A stretch of DNA of 9,449 nt from Pseudomonadota bacterium (GTDB lineage Bacteria > Pseudomonadota > Gammaproteobacteria > Xanthomonadales > Xanthomonadaceae), in contig JAFAFD010000302.1 in NCBI GenBank assembly GCA_023423675.1, positions 1 through 9,449 of the forward strand. The letters run 5' to 3'. This document shows positions 1 to 6,259 of this stretch, one piece after another (positions within the stretch are counted from its first letter, which is position 1; every line of letters starts with the position of its first letter). The notes under the pieces were generated by a model. The model was not told where the DNA came from. It worked only from the letters and a program-made list of their open reading frames with translations, and did no database searches. A program made the translations under genes and the position numbers.

Positions 1-1
1 G

Positions 2-20
2 CGCCGGGCCATGCCCGGCG
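2..20. repeat. Truncated SMAG/REP-type palindrome at left edge, 3' of slt
   Basis: An 8-bp perfect inverted repeat (CGCCGGGC, 2-9, and GCCCGGCG, 13-20) surrounds a CAT loop. It lies 16 bp past the slt stop codon. The first nine bases of the window are the same as the last nine (9441-9449), where they follow a GGTA, giving GGTAGCGCCGGGC. Stenotrophomonas genomes carry many REP elements made of a GTAG tetranucleotide followed by such a GC-rich hairpin (SMAG elements). I therefore read this as the 3' part of one whose GTAG falls outside the window. As RNA it could fold at the slt mRNA end and act as a processing or termination hairpin; a U-tract cannot be judged because the window ends. Confidence 0.6.
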
Positions 21-36
21 GCACTTCCCGCGTCGA

Positions 37-2010
37 TCAATCCCCGCCCTGGTCGGCGTCCGCCGCACAGGTGAACGCCTTGCGCTTGTCCACCAGGCGG
101 CCCATCAGGCGGTCGCTCAGCGGCAGCGCATTGCCGTTGAGGCGCCAGTCGTAGATCACGCTGAAGGCCAGCACGCGGGCGACATACTCGCGCGTTTCCT
201 TGTAGCTGATCGTCTCGATCCACAGGTCCGGGTCGAAGCCCGGGCGCTGGCTCTGCCAGCGTGCGGTCGGGGTCGGGCCGGCGTTGTAGGCGGCGATGGT
301 CACGTAGGGCAGGCCGTCGTATTTGTTCATCAGCTGGCGCAGATAGGCCGTGCCGATGGCGATGTTGGTGTCCGGGTCGTACAGGCTCTCGGCGCCGCCG
401 TAGGCGGTCAGGCCAATGTTCTTCGCCACGCCCGCGCCCGTGGCCGGCAGCACCTGCATCAGGCCCATCGCGTTGGCAGGGGAGCGCGCGCGCGGGGTGA
501 AGATGCTTTCGGCACGGATCTCCGCGGCCACCCAGGCCGGGTCGATGGCGTTGCGCGAGGCTTCGCGGCGGATGGTGCTGTCGTGGTGCAGCGGGAAGCG
601 CAGGTCGTACAGGCGCTGTTCCTGCGGCTGCTTGCCGAGTGCGAACACGGCGCGGTCGAACCAGCCGTTGTCCTGCGCCACGCGCACCGCCAGGCGGCGC
701 TGGGTGTCATCGAAACGCGACAGCGCGCTGTTCCACTCGGCCACGGCCCAGCCGTTGCGATCGATCTGGTACAGCGCCATCGCGCGCTGGATGGCCGGAT
801 CGCGGGCGACCGCGGCCTGCGCCTGCGCGCTGTCATTGGGCTTCCACGGGCACAGCGTGTAGTTCTGCTGCAGCTTGTCGGCGGCCAGGAAACCGTGGAA
901 GGTCGGTGCGCGCGCGGCCGTGCGGAACAGCGGCTGGGCCTGCTGCGCCTGCCCGGTCTTTTCCAGCATGCGGCCTTCGAAATACGCCCAGCGCGAATCG
1001 TTGCGCTGCTTGCTGCCCATCTTGCGGATGGCGGTCAGCGCCGCCGCCCAGTCACCGCGCGACATCGCCTCACGCACGCGCCATTCGTGCAGGCGCTCGT
1101 CGTAGGCCGATTCGGGCACGGCGTTGAGCCGGCGCGCGGAGTCGGGCAGGTAGGAGGCCACCGTCCACAGCGCGATCTGGTAACGCACCTGGGCCTGCTG
1201 GTCGGCGCTCAGGCCGAGTGCCTGCGCGTACTGCGGCAGCTGCTGTTCGGTGGCACCGGGGTCGGCCTTGGCCAGCTTTTCCAGGCCGTCGGTGGCGATG
1301 CGCCGGCTGCGCTCGTTGCGCGGCCAGTTCAGCGCGCTGGCATTGGGCTTGTCGACGAAGGCGGCGTAGGTGTTGGCCATAGCCAGATCGGCCGCGGGCA
1401 GGCCGCGCGCGGCGCTGCGCATCACTGCCGGCTGCTGTGCATCGGCGGCGGCGTCGACGCGTTCCCAGCGCAGTGCATCGCTCATGCCGCCCTGCGCCTG
1501 CAGTACGGCAAACACCGCGTCACAGGCATCGGGCAGCGACTTGCCGTTCTTGCGCCACAGGTCCTGTGCTTCGCTGATCCACTGCGGATCGACCTTGCCG
1601 GTGGCCTGGCGCGCGGTCAGCTGGGCGCAGCGCAGGCCGAGGTTGTCGGTGGGTGCCCAGTTGGCCAGCAAGGTGGTCCAGTCCTGGCGGCGGGCCACCG
1701 AGGGCAGCCAGACGCTGCGGAAACTGTTGGCTACAGCCTGGCCGTCATAACGCTTGAGAAAGGCCTGGGCCTGGCCGGTATCGACCGTGTCGATGTTGCG
1801 GCGAAGCTGGGCGAACTCGACCCAGCCATAGGCCGGGTGGCGGCTTAGCGCGGCGGCCTGGCGCGGATCGAGCTGGCCGCGTTCGGCCGCATCGATGGCG
1901 GCCTTGAGCTGGCCGCTCTGGGCGTCGAGTGACTGGGCGCTGGCGCAGCCGATCAGCAGCGATGCGGACAGCGGGAGCAGGGACAGGGCGGTCGAAGAGC
2001 GTCGGGTCAT
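37..2010 (-). CDS. slt: Soluble lytic murein transglycosylase (Slt70-like), probable lipoprotein
   Basis: The enzyme cleaves the MurNAc-GlcNAc bond of peptidoglycan in the periplasm, leaving 1,6-anhydroMurNAc ends, in wall turnover and recycling. The 657-residue product is close to E. coli Slt70 (about 645). The first ~480 residues are the alpha-helical superhelical (U-shaped) region. The C-terminal lysozyme-like domain holds catalytic Glu501 in IRAESIF, then GLMQVLPATG, IAAYNAGP and ETREYVARVL, the standard SLT family 1 motifs. I chose ATG at 2010 because it begins a signal peptide; an in-frame TTG at 2079 would put about 23 polar residues in front of it. No good Shine-Dalgarno precedes 2010. 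The signal ends in LIGC-A, a lipobox, which suggests outer-membrane anchoring and is unusual for this nominally soluble enzyme. An ordinary cut after ASA is also possible. The gene is divergent from the amidase operon. Confidence 0.95.
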   Translation of the reverse strand: MTRRSSTALSLLPLSASLLIGCASAQSLDAQSGQLKAAIDAAERGQLDPRQAAALSRHPAYGWVEFAQLRRNIDTVDTGQAQAFLKRYDGQAVANSFRSVWLPSVARRQDWTTLLANWAPTDNLGLRCAQLTARQATGKVDPQWISEAQDLWRKNGKSLPDACDAVFAVLQAQGGMSDALRWERVDAAADAQQPAVMRSAARGLPAADLAMANTYAAFVDKPNASALNWPRNERSRRIATDGLEKLAKADPGATEQQLPQYAQALGLSADQQAQVRYQIALWTVASYLPDSARRLNAVPESAYDERLHEWRVREAMSRGDWAAALTAIRKMGSKQRNDSRWAYFEGRMLEKTGQAQQAQPLFRTAARAPTFHGFLAADKLQQNYTLCPWKPNDSAQAQAAVARDPAIQRAMALYQIDRNGWAVAEWNSALSRFDDTQRRLAVRVAQDNGWFDRAVFALGKQPQEQRLYDLRFPLHHDSTIRREASRNAIDPAWVAAEIRAESIFTPRARSPANAMGLMQVLPATGAGVAKNIGLTAYGGAESLYDPDTNIAIGTAYLRQLMNKYDGLPYVTIAAYNAGPTPTARWQSQRPGFDPDLWIETISYKETREYVARVLAFSVIYDWRLNGNALPLSDRLMGRLVDKRKAFTCAADADQGGD

Positions 2011-2103
2011 GGCACCAGCATAGCGGGCGCTGGCTGAATTCAGTTTCGCATCGCGTGCACGCTGGCTGTACTGATGCAAATGGCCTGCTTTGACGGTGGG
2101 TCA

Positions 2104-2120
2104 GGCCGGAGGTTCCGGCC
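2104..2120. promoter_or_regulatory. 17-bp palindrome, possible operator
   Basis: GGCCGGA and TCCGGCC are perfect inverted repeats around a GGT centre. They lie 94 bp upstream of the slt start and 156 bp upstream of the amidase start, in the divergent control region. There is no T-run on either side, so a terminator is unlikely. Dyads of this size often bind dimeric regulators, but no regulator gene is present here and the role is a guess. Confidence 0.3.
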
Positions 2121-2240
2121 GGTCCAAGGCGAAATTCAGTGAGAGTCGTCGCATAAAGCACGCTTTGTACGCGTTTCGCGCGTTTGACGCTTTTGCCAAT
2201 TGAAAAGAGTCGCATGGCAGGTGCCTGCTGCACTCAAACA

Positions 2241-2254
2241 GGAGCACCCGCTCC
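2241..2254 (+). promoter_or_regulatory. Small hairpin in the amidase leader
   Basis: GGAGC (2241-2245) and GCTCC (2250-2254) form a perfect 5-bp stem with an ACCC loop. It covers an upstream Shine-Dalgarno-like AGGAG (2240-2244) that lies 10 bp before an in-frame GTG at 2255. Folding would hide this upstream site and leave GAGGAG at 2264-2269 free, which favours the ATG at 2276. The structure is short and may be chance. Confidence 0.3.
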
Positions 2255-2263
2255 GTGCCTGCA

Positions 2264-2269
2264 GAGGAG
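2264..2269 (+). promoter_or_regulatory. Ribosome-binding site of the amidase gene
   Basis: GAGGAG lies 6 bp before the ATG at 2276. It decides the start in favour of ATG 2276 over the in-frame GTG at 2255, which would add seven residues with no family similarity. Confidence 0.75.
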
Positions 2270-2275
2270 CCTCGC

Positions 2276-3172
2276 ATGTCAGATCAGCTTAAGCCGTTCA
2301 GTCCTGTCTCGGTTGCCGTCATCCAGTTCGATCCCCAATGCGGTCCGGAAAACGTCCAGACCAACATCGAGCGGGCGCGGCTGCTTGCTGCACAAGCCGT
2401 GGAGCGCGGCGCGCAACTGGTTGTGCTGCCGGAGCTCTGCTCCACAGGCTATTCGTTCAGCAGCCGCACAGAAGCATTTGCGATGGCTGAATCCGTACCA
2501 GATGGAAAGACGGCGCAATACTGGGAGACCTTCGCGCGCGAGGCGGGCATTCACCTGGCCGTGGGCGTTGCGGAACGCGATGGTGCCCGCCTTTACAACA
2601 CCGCCGTGCTGTTCGGTCCGGATGGCTACATCGGACGCTACCGCAAGACCCATCTGTGGTGCCGCGAGAAGCTTTACTTCTGTGCCGGCGACCTCGGCTA
2701 TCCGGTGTTCGAGACGAGCGTTGGCCGGATCGGCCTGATGATCTGCTGGGATGTGTGGTTCCCGGAGGTGCCGCGCCTGCTTGCGTTGCAGGGGGCCGAC
2801 ATCATCCTCAGCCTCAACTGCTGGGTGTGGACACCGCCGCCGTTGTTCGATGAAAGCGGACGTTGCATGGCCAGCTACCTGACCATGACCGCCGCACACG
2901 TCAACAACGTGTTCATCGCAGCGGCCAATCGGGTCGGTACAGATCGCGGGGATCGCTTCCTGGGCTGCTCGTTGATTGTCGGTACCAACGGATGGCCGCT
3001 GGCCCCGATCGCAGCGCCTGAAGGTGAGGCGGTGGTGATGGCCGAGGTGGACCTGTCCACGGCACGCAGCGCGCCGATCTGGAATTCTCTCAACGATCTC
3101 TGCCGCGACCGGCGTACCGATCTCTTCGATCCGATGCTGGGCTATCGCCAGCATCCCATGCTGCCGCGCTGA
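2276..3172 (+). CDS. Carbon-nitrogen hydrolase of the nitrilase superfamily (amidase-like)
   Basis: The 298-residue cytoplasmic enzyme probably hydrolyses an amide, releasing ammonia and an acid. The nitrilase-superfamily catalytic set is complete: Glu53 in VLPELCSTGY, Lys124 in YRKTHLW, Cys157 in ICWDVWFPE, and the accessory Glu131 in REKLYF. The residue order C-W-D with FPE after it is typical of amidases and carbamoylases; true nitrilases usually have C-W-E. The overall pattern (LPELCxTGY, RKTHLWxxEKLxF, CxDxWFPEV) recalls stereoselective amidases such as Pseudomonas RamA, a comparison from memory. It is the first gene of an operon with a membrane protein and an asparaginase-like enzyme, so it probably acts on a compound brought in by that membrane protein. 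Codon use is less GC-biased than in slt or the receptor. The exact substrate cannot be read from the sequence; carbamoylase or nitrilase activity remains possible. Confidence 0.9.
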   Translation: MSDQLKPFSPVSVAVIQFDPQCGPENVQTNIERARLLAAQAVERGAQLVVLPELCSTGYSFSSRTEAFAMAESVPDGKTAQYWETFAREAGIHLAVGVAERDGARLYNTAVLFGPDGYIGRYRKTHLWCREKLYFCAGDLGYPVFETSVGRIGLMICWDVWFPEVPRLLALQGADIILSLNCWVWTPPPLFDESGRCMASYLTMTAAHVNNVFIAAANRVGTDRGDRFLGCSLIVGTNGWPLAPIAAPEGEAVVMAEVDLSTARSAPIWNSLNDLCRDRRTDLFDPMLGYRQHPMLPR

Positions 3173-3181
3173 GGGACCGAC

Positions 3182-4372
3182 ATGGCGCGCATCCCGTCAC
3201 ATGCTCAAGCGGCAGCCTCCCGCAGCCATTTCGGCCCGGCACTCTTCCTCGCGACGTTCGCGCTGGTGATCGTCGCGACGCTGGTGGTCGGGTGGGGTGC
3301 GGCGTCTCCCGGCCAGCTCTGGCCGGACCATGCCCAGATGATGGGCAGCCTTGATACATGGGCAGGTCGTTGGCGATGGTGGGTTGGCGATGCCAGTGAA
3401 GTGACCTTCTACAAGCATGAGTTTGCCTCGCTCGGCCTGATCGGCGGTGCGGCATTGGCCCATTGGGCGCACCGGCGAGGAAAGCGATGGCAGGGGTTCC
3501 CGATCTGCTACGGCACTGGCCGCTGGCCCTGGGTCGCGGTAGCTTCGATTGGCGGACTTCTGCTTGCCAATTTGATGTTTGCGAGCACGGTGCAGGGCGG
3601 GCGCTGGCAGCCCACCTTTGTTGCTGCAGTCTCGCTGCCGGCGGCGATGGTACTGCTGTTCGGTGGCGGCTGGAAGATTACGGGAATCGCCGCTGCATCT
3701 GGCGCATTGCTGGTCACGCCGCTGGCGTTGTTGCTGGTGAATCAGATTTGCGCACCGCTGGGCCTGCCCGCCGTCATCGGCAACGTCCTTGCCATGGCAC
3801 TGGCAAGCGCGGCTGCCTTTGTCGCCGCGAGGCGGCTGGGCTGGAAGCCGGCTCCCGCTGCGCCTGGGTCAGCGCCGGCTGCGCCCGTCACGCGGCATGG
3901 CTGGCAATGGGGCATGCGCAGGGTACTGGCGGACTTCAGTGAAGCACCCTTCCTGGGCAACGAGCTCGCCAGTGCCGGGCTGATCGGTGGCGTACTGCTG
4001 GCGGCGCTGCTGCAGCCGGCCGGACCCTTTTATGGCACCGGTTGGCTGATGGCCTTGCTGTGCGGCCAGGCGCTCGCCTCCGCGGTGGGGGTCTGGGTAT
4101 GGCGAGAGCGCTGGATGCAACGGGGCTGGTATCCCACGTACATCCCGATTGTCTCCGTGGTTCCTGCCTGCATTCTTGCGCACGGCGGGAGCGCGGCGGT
4201 GGTGGTGCTGTCCGCGCTGATGGGGGCACTGCTGACGCCACCGCTGGCTGCGGCATGTTCTGCTCGCTTGCCTGCACACGTGCACCCGTATATCGGCAAT
4301 CTCCTCTCGATGGCGGCAGGCGTTCTGCTGATCGTCCCGGCGGTGGGCTGGATACTGAAGGGGGCCACATGA
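3182..4372 (+). CDS. Polytopic membrane protein with two homologous halves, putative transporter
   Basis: The 396-residue inner-membrane protein starts with one hydrophobic segment (about residues 19-40) and then has two related halves (about 67-214 and 248-390). These are joined by a proline/alanine-rich hydrophilic linker (about 222-240), and each half has roughly five hydrophobic stretches. Matching landmarks are SEVTFYKHEFASLGLIGG (72-89) with SEAPFLGNELASAGLIGG (253-270), CYGTG with FYGTG, WQPT with WYPT, VTP with LTP, and IGN near the end of each half. Such duplication is typical of secondary transporters, and an odd helix count per half would make the halves antiparallel. Paired glutamates 73/80 and 254/261 could lie in a binding site. 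I do not recognise the family; DUF1576 is a possibility to test, from memory only. GAGGG at 3171-3175 overlaps the amidase stop, suggesting translational coupling. Transport of the amidase or asparaginase substrate is inferred from position. Confidence 0.85.
   Translation: MARIPSHAQAAASRSHFGPALFLATFALVIVATLVVGWGAASPGQLWPDHAQMMGSLDTWAGRWRWWVGDASEVTFYKHEFASLGLIGGAALAHWAHRRGKRWQGFPICYGTGRWPWVAVASIGGLLLANLMFASTVQGGRWQPTFVAAVSLPAAMVLLFGGGWKITGIAAASGALLVTPLALLLVNQICAPLGLPAVIGNVLAMALASAAAFVAARRLGWKPAPAAPGSAPAAPVTRHGWQWGMRRVLADFSEAPFLGNELASAGLIGGVLLAALLQPAGPFYGTGWLMALLCGQALASAVGVWVWRERWMQRGWYPTYIPIVSVVPACILAHGGSAAVVVLSALMGALLTPPLAAACSARLPAHVHPYIGNLLSMAAGVLLIVPAVGWILKGAT
3395..4315 (+). repeat. Protein-level internal duplication in the membrane protein
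   Basis: Copy A spans about 3395-3796 (residues 72-205) and copy B about 3938-4315 (residues 253-378). In the first 18 residues of each copy 11 are identical without gaps. Later anchors (YGTG, W-P-T, V-S, T-P, IGN) stay in order with an offset falling from 181 to 172 residues. The DNA itself is no longer similar, so the duplication is old. Confidence 0.8.
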
Positions 4373-5367
4373 AGCGGCTGGCATTGGGCTCACTCGGCGG
4401 CACCCTCAGCATGCGGGGTGACACAGCGGAAGTGGGCATCGTTCCGAAGATCTCCGCGCAGTTGCTGGCGGAGGCAGTGCCGGGACTGAACAGGTTGGCA
4501 TCCGTGCAGACGCATACGCTTGGTCTGTCACCCAGTGCGTCGATGTCGTGGGTCGACGTTCTCGCTGCGCGCGACTGGGCCGACGCGATGGTGGATGACG
4601 GCGCTGATGGCGTGGTCATCACCCAGGGCACCGACACGCTCGAGGAGTCCGCGTATCTGTTGGATCTGCTGTGGCCGCACCCACAGCCGCTGGTGTTGAC
4701 TGGTGCCATGCGCGGGGCTGATGCAGCTGGTGCTGATGGGCCGGGAAACGTGCTGGCTGCGGCGATTGCGGCATTGGATCCGCACACGCGCATGCGCGGG
4801 GTGGTCGTCGCCATGCAGGACCGACTGTACGCGGCGGACCAGGTGCGCAAAGTCCATAGTCTGGATCTGGATGCCTTCCAATCGCCAGGTAAAGGTTGTA
4901 TCGGGCGGGTGCAGGAAGAGCAATGCAGCTATGAAGGATCGCCTCCGGAACGACTGCCTGCACTGGTGCCAACACGGGTTCAGCAACGGGTAGCCTTGCT
5001 CGAGGCGGTGCTGGGCGAAGGTCCTGAGGTGCTGCATTCGGTGCTGGAGAGCGGATGCGAAGGGCTGGTTGTGGCGGCCATGGGCGCGGGCCATGTCCCG
5101 TCCAGTTGGGTCGAACCCTTGGCGCGTGCCGCAGTGCATCGTCCCGTCATCATCGCCTCGCGCACCGGCGCCGGCGCGACGGCACGGCATACCTATGGCT
5201 TTGCTGGCGGCGAAATCCACCTGCAGCGGCGGGGGCTGCTGATGGCGGGATCCCTGTGCCCACGCAAGTGTCGCCTTTTGTTGTGGACGCTGATCGGCTC
5301 GGACGCACTCGGCTCTCTGCAGGAGCGCCTGCAAGCGTACGGCGGAGGCGTGAGCAACGGCAGCTGA
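4369..5367 (+). CDS. Asparaginase/glutaminase-family amidohydrolase, possibly altered specificity
   Basis: The 332-residue protein has no signal peptide and should be cytoplasmic. The family hydrolyses a side-chain amide (Asn to Asp plus ammonia) by a Thr nucleophile. Thr12 lies in SLGGTLSM (family TGGT), Thr88-Asp89 in ITQGTDTLEE (family THGTDT), and Lys161 in VRKVHS before the FQSP motif; TGAMRGAD and ADGPGN follow the family pattern. Against E. coli AnsB, the flexible-loop Tyr25 has no counterpart, since no Tyr occurs before residue 96. The substrate-binding Ser58-Gln59 pair aligns with Ser56-Ala57, and His of THGTDT is Gln. A different amide substrate is therefore plausible. The ATG overlaps the stop of the membrane protein gene (ATGA), with AAGGGG at 4358-4363 as ribosome-binding site. 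This is strong evidence for one operon and coupled translation. A longer start at 4042 would run inside the upstream gene and is rejected. Confidence 0.9.
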   Translation: MKRLALGSLGGTLSMRGDTAEVGIVPKISAQLLAEAVPGLNRLASVQTHTLGLSPSASMSWVDVLAARDWADAMVDDGADGVVITQGTDTLEESAYLLDLLWPHPQPLVLTGAMRGADAAGADGPGNVLAAAIAALDPHTRMRGVVVAMQDRLYAADQVRKVHSLDLDAFQSPGKGCIGRVQEEQCSYEGSPPERLPALVPTRVQQRVALLEAVLGEGPEVLHSVLESGCEGLVVAAMGAGHVPSSWVEPLARAAVHRPVIIASRTGAGATARHTYGFAGGEIHLQRRGLLMAGSLCPRKCRLLLWTLIGSDALGSLQERLQAYGGGVSNGS

Positions 5368-5441
5368 ATGCTCCACGCGCAGACACTGCCGCGAGCCTGC
5401 ACCGGCGACGTACTGTCGGCTTGGGCGAACGGCCCGGGTGC

Positions 5442-5447
5442 AAGGAG
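5442..5447 (+). promoter_or_regulatory. Ribosome-binding site of exbD
   Basis: AAGGAG lies 6 bp before the ATG at 5454 and fixes this start. The 86-bp gap from the asparaginase stop (5368-5453) shows no clear terminator, so read-through from the upstream operon is possible. I found no convincing separate promoter. Confidence 0.75.
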
Positions 5448-5453
5448 TGGCAC

Positions 5454-5861
5454 ATGGCGTTCAGTAGCGCAGGAAAAAGCGGCCCTTTGGCGGAGATCAA
5501 TGTCACGCCGCTGGTGGATGTGATGCTGGTGTTGTTGATCATCTTCATCGTGACCGCGCCGATGCTGTCGCGGCCCATCGCGGTGCAGCTGCCACAGGCG
5601 ACCGACCGGGTGGTCGACCGTCCCGACCCACCACCACCGATCGAGCTGCGCCTGGATGCGTCCAGCCAGCTGAGCTGGAACGGCCAGCCGATGGCCATCA
5701 ACGATCTGCAGGCGCGCCTGCGCACCCAGGCCAGCGAGCACGCCGGCAACCTCCCGGAGCTGCGCATCGCCACCGACCCGTCTGCCGAATACGAAGGCAT
5801 GGCGAAGATCCTGGCGGCCGCCGAGGCCACGGGAATGGAGCGGATCGCGTTCGTGCGATGA
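5454..5861 (+). CDS. exbD: ExbD-family biopolymer transport protein
   Basis: ExbD works with ExbB and TonB in the inner membrane to turn the proton gradient into force on outer-membrane receptors. The 135-residue protein has a short cytoplasmic N-terminus, one transmembrane helix (about residues 20-36) and a periplasmic domain. Asp22 in NVTPLVDVMLVLL matches the essential Asp25 of E. coli ExbD. TPLVDVMLVLLIIF is the family hallmark; VTPLVD favours ExbD over the paralogue TolR. A proline-rich stretch (PDPPPP, residues 57-62) follows the helix, as a flexible spacer to the periplasmic domain. There is no exbB or tonB in the window, so it must pair with components encoded elsewhere, or act as an accessory ExbD2-like subunit as described in Xanthomonas. 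A TonB-dependent receptor lies 672 bp downstream but is separated by an opposite-strand gene, so the two are not in one transcript. Confidence 0.92.
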   Translation: MAFSSAGKSGPLAEINVTPLVDVMLVLLIIFIVTAPMLSRPIAVQLPQATDRVVDRPDPPPPIELRLDASSQLSWNGQPMAINDLQARLRTQASEHAGNLPELRIATDPSAEYEGMAKILAAAEATGMERIAFVR

Positions 5862-5874
5862 CCGGGCTGTGCGT

Positions 5875-5901
5875 CGTTGAGGGGGCTGTGCTCCCTCAAC
5901 G
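5875..5901. terminator. Hairpin between convergent genes, probable two-way transcription end
   Basis: CGTTGAGGG (5875-5883) and CCCTCAACG (5893-5901) form a perfect 9-bp stem with a 9-nt loop. It lies 13 bp after the exbD stop and 4 bp after the stop of the opposite-strand gene. Placement between convergent genes fits a shared terminator or mRNA 3'-end stabiliser. No T-run follows on either strand, so it is not a standard intrinsic terminator. Confidence 0.55.
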
Positions 5902-5905
5902 GCGG

Positions 5906-6259
5906 TCAGGGACGGGATGCGTCGGGATGGGCGCCGGACATCTGCTGATGGAGCGGCCCCGTATCAGGCAGCGTTGACTCCACAACCCGCAGAAATGCCG
6001 CCTCTATCTGGGCTGGAATGGGTGTTGCGTCTGCCCGCCAGCGCCCCTGCGCGTGATCGTAGTCAACGTCGAACGCCGTCAGCTGCGCATTCTCGAAATC
6101 CACGATGACCGTCAGGCCCCGCCCGGACTGAAGTGCCCGGTCTCTGGGCGATGCGCAGTTGTTGCATTCAATCACGCCCCCCGCACGGGCGTGCCCTGCA
6201 GGAATCAGTGCCACTAGCGCCACGGTCATTGCGTGGAATGCGACGTTGTTGGCCCTCAT
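5906..6259 (-). CDS. Small secreted hypothetical protein with a CxxC motif
   Basis: I do not recognise this 117-residue protein. The ATG at 6259 opens a clear signal peptide (hydrophobic residues about 7-21, cleavage likely after AGHARA at 26), so the mature product of about 91 residues is periplasmic or secreted. Near the new N-terminus, ECNNCASPRD gives Cys32-x-x-Cys35, suitable for a disulfide or a metal site. The middle (GLTVIVDFENAQLTAFDVDYD) looks like alternating beta strands, followed by a Trp-containing, proline-rich stretch and a short helix with AAFLRVVES. AAGAGG (6268-6273 on the plus strand as CCTCTT) lies 8 bp from the ATG and supports this start over a longer in-frame one at 6334. 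The gene is divergent from the TonB receptor, so the two may share control, and convergent with exbD. No catalytic motif is seen; a link to receptor function is speculation. Confidence 0.75.
   Translation of the reverse strand: MRANNVAFHAMTVALVALIPAGHARAGGVIECNNCASPRDRALQSGRGLTVIVDFENAQLTAFDVDYDHAQGRWRADATPIPAQIEAAFLRVVESTLPDTGPLHQQMSGAHPDASRP

Larger units (their letters stand above)
2011..2275. other. Divergent intergenic region between slt and the amidase operon
   Basis: This 265-bp region must hold the promoters of slt (leftward) and of the three-gene operon (rightward), but I found no convincing -35/-10 pair for either. Visible elements are a 10-bp palindrome CTGAATTCAG at 2034-2043, a 17-bp palindrome at 2104-2120, T-tracts at 2164, 2174, 2183 and 2191 with about helical spacing, a small hairpin at 2241-2254, and the 8-bp direct repeat GTGCCTGC at 2221-2228 and 2255-2262. 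No gene-like short ORF is supported. Confidence 0.6.

Noticed and set aside
583..1848. Long open frame (421 codons) on the plus strand opposite slt
   Set aside because: It lies entirely antisense to a well-supported slt. Long shadow frames are expected in high-GC DNA, and its protein is Gly/Arg/Val-rich with no recognisable motif.
2017..2022. TATGCT on the minus strand as a -10 box for a leaderless slt transcript
   Set aside because: No acceptable -35 lies 16-18 bp upstream, so the match is too weak to report as a promoter.
2214..2738. Plus-strand ORF from ATG 2214 overlapping the amidase
   Set aside because: Although AAAGAG lies nearby, the protein is mostly read out of frame through the amidase gene and has no coherent features.
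4042..4368. N-terminal extension of the asparaginase gene
   Set aside because: It overlaps the membrane protein in another frame and has no family similarity. The ATG at 4369 starts exactly at the conserved N-terminal strand leading to GGT.
5398..5442. Imperfect inverted repeat (TGCACCGG and CCCGGGTGCA) between the asparaginase gene and exbD
   Set aside because: It has a 27-nt loop, one bulge and no T-run. It abuts the exbD ribosome-binding site, so I did not call it a terminator.
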